Source: Muribaculaceae bacterium
GTDB taxonomy: Bacteria > Bacteroidota > Bacteroidia > Bacteroidales > Muribaculaceae
NCBI GenBank assembly: GCA_014867205.1
Contig: WGUO01000021.1
Location: 6,740-70,739, forward strand
Length of the DNA stretch: 64,000 nucleotides
Direction of reading: 5' to 3'
Shown: positions 40,996 to 48,593 of the stretch, one piece after another
Layout of the letters: every line of letters begins with the position of its first letter
Numbering within the stretch: the stretch's first letter is position 1
The notes under the pieces: generated by a model
Told to the model about the DNA's origin: nothing
What the model saw: the letters and a program-made list of their open reading frames with translations, nothing else
Database searches by the model: none
Program-made: the position numbers and the translations under genes

Positions 40996-42486
40996 TTAAG
41001 AATTGTTCACCAATTGGACTACTATCAGGCGTCCGCCCTCTTCGCCGGAAAGAAGAATCTTGCGGCCTTCGGTCAGCTCCACGAATTCACCGGGTTTGAT
41101 CTGCCGTTTGGGCTGTTCCGTAACATCCCACATGTCGGGCAGACGCCGATTGATCAATATCCATTTGCCGTTGTGAAAATGGAAGTCTCCCACCGGTTTC
41201 TTGTCCTCAGGCTTGGTACGCTCGTTGGGCGTGACAAACCGGTTGACATGCCACATATATAACGACTGCTTGTCATAAACCATCAATCGGTAGTTCTCGG
41301 GCAGGAACCTGCCCTTTGCCGGAGAATAATATAGATTCAGGACGGGGAGCTGGCCATGATACTCCGTTCCGCAAAACGGGCATTTAGGTTTCGTTGAGTT
41401 GTCGAAGACAAACCACTTGGCCTCGCAGTTGGGGTTCTGGCAGGGCTGCATGAGGTCGGTAGTCTTGACAAGCGCGTTCTCCCACTCGTCGGCCGTGGGG
41501 CGCTTCATCGGGTCATGAAGTCCGTCGATAAACGCGCGGTCGAACAGCTCCTTCAGATACGGGCCGCAGATTGTATAAGGACGTTTCTCCACATCGCCCT
41601 GCGGCAACTCCGACTGTGCCAGATTCTTGATCTTGGGACGGTTGCTCTTGTCTGTGGGATGCTCTATAAAAAGTGCTTTTGCTCCCATCGAGAGTTCCTC
41701 ATCCTTGGCTGCGTCAAGGTCGTTGACCTTACCACCGCGCAGTGGATGGCGGTTCAGGAGATACATGTATATAAGAACAGCCAGCGCATGTCGGTCTGTC
41801 TGTATGCTCGGAAGTTTCTTGTTGGGGTCGCCAAGTTTAAGTGCGCGGGTCTGAAGCACCTCCGGTGCGATAAAGTCGGGAGTGCCCACGACATCCGGAG
41901 GATACTTGCCCGGCACAACGAGTCCGTCGCAGTCTATTACCGCTGCCCGTCCGCTCTCCGGGTCAACGAGCACATTCTTGTACGAGAGGTCGGAATGTGC
42001 AAGACCTGCGGCATGGAGCCGGCGCACAGCACGCGCTATCTGCAGGCACATGTGGTAGTGTGTCAGCCACGTTCCCTTCTGGTCAGGCCTGAGAAACTTG
42101 TTACGAAGCTTGGCTGAGGCAAACCATTTTCCCTCCTTTTCCTTTCCCTTGAACATGCCGTCCTTGAAGAAGAAGTGTTTCTGATAGGCCGGGCAGACTA
42201 TTCCGAGCTTGCCGTTCCACTCCACAAGTTTCGTGGGCCAGCAGAAAAGGTTCTCCCAATAGTCGCCGCCTATCTGCCCGAATATCTTGTCGCGGTATTT
42301 CCCGACGATGTTCTGGAGCCGGTCTTTAGCGTTGGCGTCCTGTGGTGTGCGGAAGAAGCCCACCACATATTTCTTGTCCGGACTGAAGTAGACATCCTTC
42401 ATCGCGCCGCTGCCGATTACCTCATCGACAAACTCGACAGATGTACCGTCAGTAGCAGCCAATTTAATGGTCTTTGCCATAATCAA
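40996..42486 (-). CDS. Protein kinase-like protein with zinc ribbon
   Basis: A 496-residue protein. The kinase domain has VIGSGAMKDVYFS (glycine loop), AHSDLSYKNVLVD (catalytic loop, HxDxxxxN with Asp), IDCDGLVVPG (DFG place, as DCD) and GTPDFIAPEVLQ (activation end). A treble-clef zinc ribbon follows (CQNPNCEAKW...CPFCGTEYHG), then a beta-rich tail. Ter-linked loci often pair such a kinase with a PP2C phosphatase, as here (5 bp apart). I infer reversible phosphorylation of Ter proteins. The DCD in place of DFG is unusual. Confidence 0.83.
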   Translation of the reverse strand: MIMAKTIKLAATDGTSVEFVDEVIGSGAMKDVYFSPDKKYVVGFFRTPQDANAKDRLQNIVGKYRDKIFGQIGGDYWENLFCWPTKLVEWNGKLGIVCPAYQKHFFFKDGMFKGKEKEGKWFASAKLRNKFLRPDQKGTWLTHYHMCLQIARAVRRLHAAGLAHSDLSYKNVLVDPESGRAAVIDCDGLVVPGKYPPDVVGTPDFIAPEVLQTRALKLGDPNKKLPSIQTDRHALAVLIYMYLLNRHPLRGGKVNDLDAAKDEELSMGAKALFIEHPTDKSNRPKIKNLAQSELPQGDVEKRPYTICGPYLKELFDRAFIDGLHDPMKRPTADEWENALVKTTDLMQPCQNPNCEAKWFVFDNSTKPKCPFCGTEYHGQLPVLNLYYSPAKGRFLPENYRLMVYDKQSLYMWHVNRFVTPNERTKPEDKKPVGDFHFHNGKWILINRRLPDMWDVTEQPKRQIKPGEFVELTEGRKILLSGEEGGRLIVVQLVNNS

Positions 42487-42491
42487 TCTAA

Positions 42492-43940
42492 TTAATAAAG
42501 TATTGCTATTGTACGGTCGTCATGGTTGCCCGGACTCCAGAAGTCAAGCCAGCCCAGAAGCTGGTCTTTGGCTGCCTCGTTGTCGTCGCTGAGGTCAACG
42601 CCTCCTATCTCGTCCTCAGGGAAGCCGTTCCGAAGCCTGTTGTAGAACTCCTCCCACTTGGCATAGTCATTAAGATTCCTGTCGGTCTCAAACATCGGGT
42701 CCGACACACCGTCGCTCATCAGGAAGAGTGCCGTGAAATCGGGTACTATCGTCATGCGAAGTCGTTTTGTCACAGCATCGGGATCGCGGAAGATCTCATG
42801 CATCGTCAGGAACCGTGTCTGGCCGGAGTATTCTCCCTCATCTGGCGTACCGAGGAGTTTTACAGTCTTATTCTCGGCATAGAACAGACACATCGCGCCA
42901 TCGCCTACCCAGAATGACGCTATAAACCATCCGAAGTCATATTTCTTGCATACGGCAAACATGAGCGTGGTCGCAAAGTCCTTCAGTCTTGAGTCCGCAT
43001 TGACTCCCGCCACTTTCCTGACAGCCTCATGTGCCTTCATAGCACCTTGAAACACAATGTCTATGACATGGCGTGTGGCTGCTGTCCTTTTCTCCGTATT
43101 TTCGCGGTCATCGGCATAAGCCTGGATGCATGTCTCGAATTCCGGATTATTCTGAAGTTGGCTCTTGCAATGCTCTGTGACTGCATTACAAGCCACCTCG
43201 GAGCCCTTGCGCGAGTATCTTGCGCTTCCTGCGCCGTCAGCCACGGCAACGATGTACCAGTCAGACTTATCGCAATGATAAAGGCTGAAATGGTCATCAC
43301 GAGGCCGGCCCTCCTGCGCGTGGCTTCTGCCGCGCTGACTCGCTGCAACTATATCCTTTCTGGGAGTTCCGTCGGCACCGGCCTCAACCTTTACGTATTC
43401 TGTTGCGCTGTCCGGCTTGTAATAGGGTATGTCGCGGTCGGTGGGTATATTCTTCCAGAGATCCCGCGGATTCGGATTGAATGCCACCGGAATTGCAAGT
43501 TCTGACTCTGGTTCCCCCTCTACAGTCCTATAGCGAAGTGTTAAAGTGAAATCTCCTGCCCTTTGGGGCTTTCCGCTAAGCGAGCATTTTCCATCCTCGC
43601 CAATAGCCAATCCAAGCCCCAGTTCCTCGGCTCCGTCAAGTTGGATGTCGGAGATCTTGTCTACCGGGAGTTCGAAAAATACTGAGTATTCTTTCTTGAC
43701 AGTTCCGTTGGGAAAGCGAAGTCCGAGTTGACGTACCTCGTTTTCTATCATTATTCGTTGATTCATACGTTCCTGTTTGAATGTGTCCCACAACGTGCCT
43801 ACAGCCCAATTGAGAAACGATTCCTTGTCGGCCGGCTTGACTCCGGCGCTGCGCATAGCCTTGTCTAAGGCGCGTGCAGCCTCCTCAAGTCCGGTGATCG
43901 GAGCACTCTTCCGACTCGTCATTCGCTGCTTTCTATTCAT
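42492..43940 (-). CDS. PP2C-family protein phosphatase
   Basis: A 482-residue protein. An N-terminal part of about 190 residues is unrecognised (helical start, then a beta sandwich-like stretch). The PP2C domain follows, with DDHFSLYHCDKSDWYIVAVA and DGAGSARYSRKGSEVACNAV (metal aspartate in ADGAG), FWVGDGAMCLF and LMSDGVSDP, and an end with NHDDRTIAIL. These place the metal-binding aspartates. It overlaps the 68-residue ORF by 4 bp and is next to the kinase gene. Substrates are inferred to be in the Ter system. Confidence 0.87.
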   Translation of the reverse strand: MNRKQRMTSRKSAPITGLEEAARALDKAMRSAGVKPADKESFLNWAVGTLWDTFKQERMNQRIMIENEVRQLGLRFPNGTVKKEYSVFFELPVDKISDIQLDGAEELGLGLAIGEDGKCSLSGKPQRAGDFTLTLRYRTVEGEPESELAIPVAFNPNPRDLWKNIPTDRDIPYYKPDSATEYVKVEAGADGTPRKDIVAASQRGRSHAQEGRPRDDHFSLYHCDKSDWYIVAVADGAGSARYSRKGSEVACNAVTEHCKSQLQNNPEFETCIQAYADDRENTEKRTAATRHVIDIVFQGAMKAHEAVRKVAGVNADSRLKDFATTLMFAVCKKYDFGWFIASFWVGDGAMCLFYAENKTVKLLGTPDEGEYSGQTRFLTMHEIFRDPDAVTKRLRMTIVPDFTALFLMSDGVSDPMFETDRNLNDYAKWEEFYNRLRNGFPEDEIGGVDLSDDNEAAKDQLLGWLDFWSPGNHDDRTIAILY

Positions 43941-44143
43941 GTCTCTATTTTTAGCCTAACCCACGGATACTGCCTCGACCTCATCAATACTATCATGTTC
44001 TGATAACGGTCGGCGATATAGGTGCCGTTTATCCGGTCTATCACCTTTATCAACTCCCCCATGGCCATGTCATTCTGACCTAAGGAGAACACTACCTTGT
44101 AACTGTCAAGGGTATGGCACATGAAATCTCTGACTGACTCCAT
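43937..44143 (-). CDS. Small protein of the Ter operon
   Basis: A 68-residue protein MESVRDFMCHTLDSYKVVFS with DMAMGELIKVIDRINGTYIA and a basic end. It overlaps the PP2C gene by 4 bp, which supports translation. The family is unknown; it resembles a short helical protein and may act as a partner of the phosphatase or VWA proteins. Confidence 0.6.
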   Translation of the reverse strand: MESVRDFMCHTLDSYKVVFSLGQNDMAMGELIKVIDRINGTYIADRYQNMIVLMRSRQYPWVRLKIET

Positions 44144-44157
44144 GACTTTGGGATTTG

Positions 44158-44796
44158 TTATTGAATCATCGGCGGCAGGAATTTGGCCGGCGACAGATAG
44201 ACAGTTCCGGGGCCGGTGACGCGCATCATGCTCAGGCCCTCGCCGCCAAGCAGATTCCCCAGTGACCAGTTGGACTGCATCTGGTTCTCTGCGATGTTAA
44301 GCAACGCGATGATATGGTCTTCATCGACTTCAATCGTCTCGCCGTATTGCAGGTTGATTGTTATGGGCTGTCCCTTGGTGTCCAGAAATACGGTAGACGT
44401 GCCCTGAATCTTTTGCAACAGCAGCCCCATGCCTCCGGTCAGGCCGGCTATCGAGAGTTTCGTCGAGACATTCACACGGTTGTTCGATCCGACATAGACT
44501 CCACGATGGCATATCATTGACTCTCCGTTGAGTTTCACGGGGAGCAGACCGAATCGGCTACCGATAACCACCTTGCGTGGCATATTCGTGACGTTGTATA
44601 GCCGAAGAATAAACAGCGACTCACCCGCGAGTTTAGCGCTGAGGATTCGGCCAATTCCCGAGCCGTTGAAGGCAAGTTCCTTCTCAATGCCGGATTCAAG
44701 ATATATCACGGAACCTTTCTCTGCATAAAATTCCTCGCCGGGCGACAGTGTCACCTCCAGGTGCTGCACAAATTGGCCAATAAGCTTACAGTTCAT
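44158..44796 (-). CDS. AIM24/TIGR00266-family protein
   Basis: A 212-residue protein of the AIM24 (DUF124) beta-helix type: EEFYAEKGSVIYLESGIEKE, SLFILRLYN, FLDTKGQPITINLQYGETIE, and GGEGLSMMRVTGPGTVYLSP near the end. Such proteins accompany Ter genes in several phyla and may bind membranes or form oligomers. It lies 14 bp before the small ORF and 23 bp after the VWA gene in transcription order. Confidence 0.88.
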   Translation of the reverse strand: MNCKLIGQFVQHLEVTLSPGEEFYAEKGSVIYLESGIEKELAFNGSGIGRILSAKLAGESLFILRLYNVTNMPRKVVIGSRFGLLPVKLNGESMICHRGVYVGSNNRVNVSTKLSIAGLTGGMGLLLQKIQGTSTVFLDTKGQPITINLQYGETIEVDEDHIIALLNIAENQMQSNWSLGNLLGGEGLSMMRVTGPGTVYLSPAKFLPPMIQ

Positions 44797-44819
44797 AGGT
44801 AAGGGTTTAGGTTTAAGGT

Positions 44820-45455
44820 TTATAGTACTACGTTAATTTCTGCCGGTGGCGGCGGCAGGACCAGGTCCTCTGTCGCCCCGATGCTGCGGTTGCCCACGCC
44901 GATAGAATCCGACACCCATTTGAAGAATTTCTTGAAAGTCGCGCTGTCGACCGTATCAAGCGCAAAGACCTCGTCGGTCAATTCCTTCAGGGGTTCTGTC
45001 TTGGCGCTCATTCCGGCTGCGCAGGCTATGATGCTTGCAAAGTGCCTTTTCTTTATCTCGGGTATCATTTCACGGTATAACTGGATATCCGAGGGTTTAC
45101 CGTCGGTCATAAGGAACAGCAGCGGCATCCAGTCACCCTTTTGGTCGGGGGTACCGGCACGCACCTCCTGATCTATTTTTTCACAAAGCATCTTCAACGC
45201 GAGTCCGGTATGGGTGGGCCCGCTTTCGGGTGTCGTGATTTGCGGCAGCTGGAGTTCGTCAAGCGGAGTAAGCGGTAGTATCTGCTTTACCTCGCGGTCA
45301 TATGTGATAATGCTGATATTGACTGATTCCAGCGCAAAGGGATCCTGGCGCAGGGTTGAGATCATGGACTCAAGACCTACCTTGACCGATTCAATCGGCT
45401 CGCCACGCATTGAGCCTGACGTGTCTATGAGAAGATATACTGGGAGACGTCTCAA
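44820..45455 (-). CDS. VWA-domain protein, TerY-like (second copy)
   Basis: A 211-residue von Willebrand A domain with an intact MIDAS: LIDTSGSMRGEP (DxSxS), TPESGPTHTGLAL (Thr) and FLMTDGKPSD (Asp). The C-terminus carries a short proline tail PPPPAEINVVL, shared with the paralogue at 45656. TerY-like VWA proteins form complexes with TerD and kinase/phosphatase partners. The pair comes from gene duplication and is separated by a palindromic repeat. Confidence 0.88.
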   Translation of the reverse strand: MRRLPVYLLIDTSGSMRGEPIESVKVGLESMISTLRQDPFALESVNISIITYDREVKQILPLTPLDELQLPQITTPESGPTHTGLALKMLCEKIDQEVRAGTPDQKGDWMPLLFLMTDGKPSDIQLYREMIPEIKKRHFASIIACAAGMSAKTEPLKELTDEVFALDTVDSATFKKFFKWVSDSIGVGNRSIGATEDLVLPPPPAEINVVL

Positions 45456-45465
45456 GGTTGTATAG

Positions 45466-45650
45466 GTGTTAGGGGTTAGGGGTTAGGGTTTAGGGAGTTA
45501 GGTGTTAGGGGTTAGACATTAGGTATTAGGGATAGGGGTCATTTACTCGCTGCACTTGCAACACTCGACATAAGACTGTGGAATTTACCTAACACCTCAC
45601 ACCTAACACCTTACACCTCACACCTCACACCTAACACCTTAATCTTTAAT
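45466..45650. repeat. Dispersed palindromic element, copy B
   Basis: The left arm has GGGGTTAGG/TTAGGTGTTAGG words (45466-45535), the 34-bp core is TTACTCGCTGCACTTGCAAC... (45543-45576), and the right arm has CCTAACACC/CTCACACC words (45585-45645). The arms are complementary in sense, so the whole folds back. It separates the two VWA genes of the Ter operon. Confidence 0.85.
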
Positions 45651-45655
45651 TCTTG

Positions 45656-46294
45656 TTAGACTACTATGTTCACTTCGGGTGGTGGCGGCGGAAGCTCACT
45701 GAGTGTCGTGGCCTCGGCACCGGCCTCCTCGACCTTCATGCTGCCTGAGCTGACTGATGCTGATACCCATTTGAAGAACGCCTTGATCGTTGCGCTGTCG
45801 GCCGTGTCGAGCGATACTACACATTCTGTGATTTTCTTCAGGGTCTCGGTGTTCGCACCTGCACCTGCCGCACAGGCCACAACCATTCCCCATTTCCGTT
45901 TCTTGAACTCGGCAATGCCTTTGTTGAGGTCGTCGGTGGGTTCTCCGTCGGTCATTATGAACACTAATGGTTTCCAGTCCCCTTTCTGTTCGGCAGTTGT
46001 CTTTGTCACCTCCTGGTCGGCTTTCCGGGCAAGGAGGGCAAGCGCCTCTCCGAGTGCGGTGCATCCGCTCGCCTGGATGGCAGGCTGTTGGAATGCGGCC
46101 AGTTCGGTCAACGGTGACACCTGCTGCGCACTGCTGTCAAAGGTGATGATGCTCAGGTAGGCGGTCTCAAGCGCGTAGGGATCCTGGCGCAGGGTCGAGA
46201 CCAGTACCTGCACTCCATTCTTCACTGCCTCAATAGGCTCGCCATACATCGAGCCTGAGCAGTCGAGAAGGAGGTATACGGGTAGTCTTCTCAT
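45656..46294 (-). CDS. VWA-domain protein, TerY-like (first copy)
   Basis: A 212-residue VWA protein with MIDAS motifs LLDCSGSMYGEP, QASGCTALGEAL and FIMTDGEPTD, and the same proline tail (PPPPEVNIVV) as its neighbour. It lies 1 bp after the terD-like gene in transcription order. The two VWA proteins are roughly half identical by eye. I infer metal-dependent binding of Ter partners. Confidence 0.9.
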   Translation of the reverse strand: MRRLPVYLLLDCSGSMYGEPIEAVKNGVQVLVSTLRQDPYALETAYLSIITFDSSAQQVSPLTELAAFQQPAIQASGCTALGEALALLARKADQEVTKTTAEQKGDWKPLVFIMTDGEPTDDLNKGIAEFKKRKWGMVVACAAGAGANTETLKKITECVVSLDTADSATIKAFFKWVSASVSSGSMKVEEAGAEATTLSELPPPPPEVNIVV

Positions 46295-46295
46295 G

Positions 46296-46958
46296 TTATT
46301 TTGCGTAATTGGTTACTATTCGTTTTATTGTCTCGTAGAGGTTGGAATCGGGATATGCGTCCCCTATCGCCGAGAATTTCCATTCCCCGTTGCGTCGGTA
46401 GAGTTTGCCCATGATGAGCGCTGTCATGCCCTTGTACTGAGGCTCGGCTGCGACATCGTATGACGCGAACACCTCTTTGACGCGGGTCGGAGTTCCCTCA
46501 TACATGCGTATGGATGCGTAGGGTATCTGCGAGAAGTCCTCGCGGCCGCAGTTGTTGAGAAAGAAGAAGATCTGGTTGACATCGGGGCTCACCCGGTTCA
46601 GGTCAACGGTTATGATCTCGTTGTCGAGTCCGTCGTCGCCATCCTGGTCGCCTTTCAGGTCATCGCCGCTGTGGTGTAGTGCGAAGTCGCACGAGTCCAC
46701 CTTGCCGGGAGGCATGCCGTAGCGGCCCAGAAACTCCCGCTTGTAGAGCGGCGAATAGATGTGGTCGACCAGTTTGCCGTCAGCATCTACCATGACGCAT
46801 GAGAGGTCAAGGTCAACATCCTGTACTGATTTTCCAAGGCCCATGAAACCACGGGTCACGATGGCTCCCCAGTTGCATCCGACACAGAAATCGGTCAGTC
46901 TGGAGCCGTTGCTCTTCTCGAGGTTGATGCGCTGTCCTTTTTCAAGTCTTATTGCCAT
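46296..46958 (-). CDS. TerD-family protein
   Basis: A 220-residue TerD/CABP domain with the calcium-binding acidic signature: VDLDLSCVMVDADGK, HHSGDDLKGDQDGDDG and NEIITVDLNRV. The end (GKLYRRNGEWKFSAIG) is shared with the upstream paralogue. TerD proteins bind Ca2+ and take part in tellurite, phage and membrane-stress responses. It is longer than its neighbour, with an extra C-terminal helix. Confidence 0.92.
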   Translation of the reverse strand: MAIRLEKGQRINLEKSNGSRLTDFCVGCNWGAIVTRGFMGLGKSVQDVDLDLSCVMVDADGKLVDHIYSPLYKREFLGRYGMPPGKVDSCDFALHHSGDDLKGDQDGDDGLDNEIITVDLNRVSPDVNQIFFFLNNCGREDFSQIPYASIRMYEGTPTRVKEVFASYDVAAEPQYKGMTALIMGKLYRRNGEWKFSAIGDAYPDSNLYETIKRIVTNYAK

Positions 46959-46978
46959 AATTGCCAGAAGATTTGCTG

Positions 46979-47539
46979 TTATCCTACATATTTGTCAACG
47001 AAATGCTGAAGGCCACCCTTGTAGCCGTTGCCCATGGCCTCGAACTTCCACTGTCCGTTGCGCCTGTATAGGCGTCCGAACTCCACAGCAGTCTCTATCG
47101 AGAAGTCCTCGTCGAGATCGTACTTGGCGATCTCCTCGTTGGTGATCGCGTTGTAGATGCGGATGTAGGAGTTGTGGACCTGTCCGAAGTTCTGACGGCG
47201 CTGCTCTGCCTCGTGGATTGTCACGGTGAAGATTATCTCCTGGACCCGTGGGTCTACTTTTGAGAGGTCTACGGTCAGAGTCTCGTCATCGCCCCCGTCG
47301 CTGTTGCCACCGGTTCTGTCATCGCCCGATGACTCTACTGCCCCGTCGGGCGAGACCAGATTGTTGTAGAACACCAGGAACTCGTCTTGCGGAAGTTTCC
47401 TGTTACTGCCGAGCATGAACGCAGAGGCGTCAAGGTCAAAGTCATATCCCGTGCTTGAGTTTGGATCCCAGCCAAGACCGACTCCTACTTTCTGGAGTCC
47501 TATCTCGATGCGCTGGCCTTTCTGAAGATTTATTGCCAT
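46979..47539 (-). CDS. terD: TerD-family protein, first gene of Ter operon
   Basis: A 186-residue TerD/TerE-type protein of standard length. It shows GLGWDPNSSTGYDFDLDASA, SSGDDRTGGNSDGGDDETLT and YRRNGQWKFEAMGNGYKGGL, the canonical calcium-binding blocks. As first gene of a nine-gene operon it precedes the second TerD, the VWA pair and the kinase/phosphatase. A TAATTTTG box (minus strand, 47572-47565) lies 25 bp before the start but lacks a clear -33 partner. Confidence 0.93.
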   Translation of the reverse strand: MAINLQKGQRIEIGLQKVGVGLGWDPNSSTGYDFDLDASAFMLGSNRKLPQDEFLVFYNNLVSPDGAVESSGDDRTGGNSDGGDDETLTVDLSKVDPRVQEIIFTVTIHEAEQRRQNFGQVHNSYIRIYNAITNEEIAKYDLDEDFSIETAVEFGRLYRRNGQWKFEAMGNGYKGGLQHFVDKYVG

Positions 47540-47849
47540 TGTTTCTTAGTTTTTAAGTTTGAGACAAAATTACATAACATAATCTGCATAGCCTAATTCC
47601 TGTAACATTTCAATCCAATCTGAATATTCATGGCATCAGGGGTTGCAAGGTTTCAGGACTGTATTTTGCGTCTGCCTGAAAAATAGGTTACTACGCACTT
47701 GCAAATATAATGAATATTTCATATTCCACAATAACCCGGTGCCATGTTTTTGCTGCATAAGACATCGCAATATGACACTTTACCGCACATTCCTGATATT
47801 TGCATATACGTGTGAAATTCGTTAATTTTGCAGAAATTTTCCTAATGGC
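47540..47849. promoter_or_regulatory. Divergent promoter region
   Basis: This 310-bp gap contains no gene. On the plus strand, TTTG (47799-47802), a 20-nt spacer and TAATTTTG (47823-47830) form a full Bacteroidota promoter for the gene at 47850. On the minus strand a -7-like TAATTTTG (47572-47565) serves the Ter operon. Nothing else is recognised. Confidence 0.7.
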
Positions 47850-48578
47850 ATGATTAAGGCAATCGGTTTCGCATGGCAGCATGTGTTGCTGCTCATGTCC
47901 ATGTTTTTTATGACTTTCGGCGTCGCGCTATGCGTCCGCTCGGGTCTCGGCTCGGGAGTGATCTCGGCGATTCCCATGGCATTCTCATTGGCCGGCGAGG
48001 AGGGAATTGCCCCTGCCCTATCTATCGGAGGATACACCAACATCATGAATGTAATACTCGTGGTGTGCCAGATCCTTGTTCTACGCCGGCGTTTCGAGTT
48101 GATCCAGCTGCTGCAACTTGTGGTCGGGTTTCTCTTCGGCGCGATGCTCGACATCAATATGTATATTACTTCTCTCTTCAGCGACTATGCCGGACTCGCA
48201 TCACAGATTATCGCTCAGTTGGCCGGCTGCACAATCTTAGGCACGGCTGTAGCCGCCGAGATTCGCTGCGGCTCCGTCACTATGCCAGGCGAGGGCATAC
48301 AGATAGCGATCAGCCGAGTGACAGGGTGGGCCTTCCCAAAAGTCAAGATGCTTGTTGATACGATGCTCGCCCTCACGGCCGCGGCATGCGGCATCTATTT
48401 CTTCGGCAGCTGGCCCTGGACCGTGGTCGGTCCGGGTACACTTTTCGCCATGTTCTATGTCGGCTTTGTCGTTAAACTCGTCAACCCGCACATGGGCTGG
48501 TTCGACCGCCTGCTCGCATACCGTCCCGGATTCCGCCGTTATGTCTACGGCCTGGCCCGGTTCATCAGAAATCGCTAA
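47850..48578 (+). CDS. YitT/YczE-like membrane protein
   Basis: A 242-residue membrane protein with five or six helices. The block FFMTFGVALCVRSGLGSGVI (about residues 19-38) and the later TMPGEGIQIAISRVTGWAF match the YczE/YitT (DUF6198-like) family of unknown transport role. It has a clear promoter with a 20-nt leader. It is convergent with recQ. Confidence 0.8.
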   Translation: MIKAIGFAWQHVLLLMSMFFMTFGVALCVRSGLGSGVISAIPMAFSLAGEEGIAPALSIGGYTNIMNVILVVCQILVLRRRFELIQLLQLVVGFLFGAMLDINMYITSLFSDYAGLASQIIAQLAGCTILGTAVAAEIRCGSVTMPGEGIQIAISRVTGWAFPKVKMLVDTMLALTAAACGIYFFGSWPWTVVGPGTLFAMFYVGFVVKLVNPHMGWFDRLLAYRPGFRRYVYGLARFIRNR

Positions 48579-48593
48579 GACTTCCCTTAACTC

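Noticed and set aside
45466..45650. Telomere-like TTAGGG array
   Set aside because: The words are irregular, flank a conserved core, and recur as complementary arms at another locus, so a fold-back repeat explains them better.
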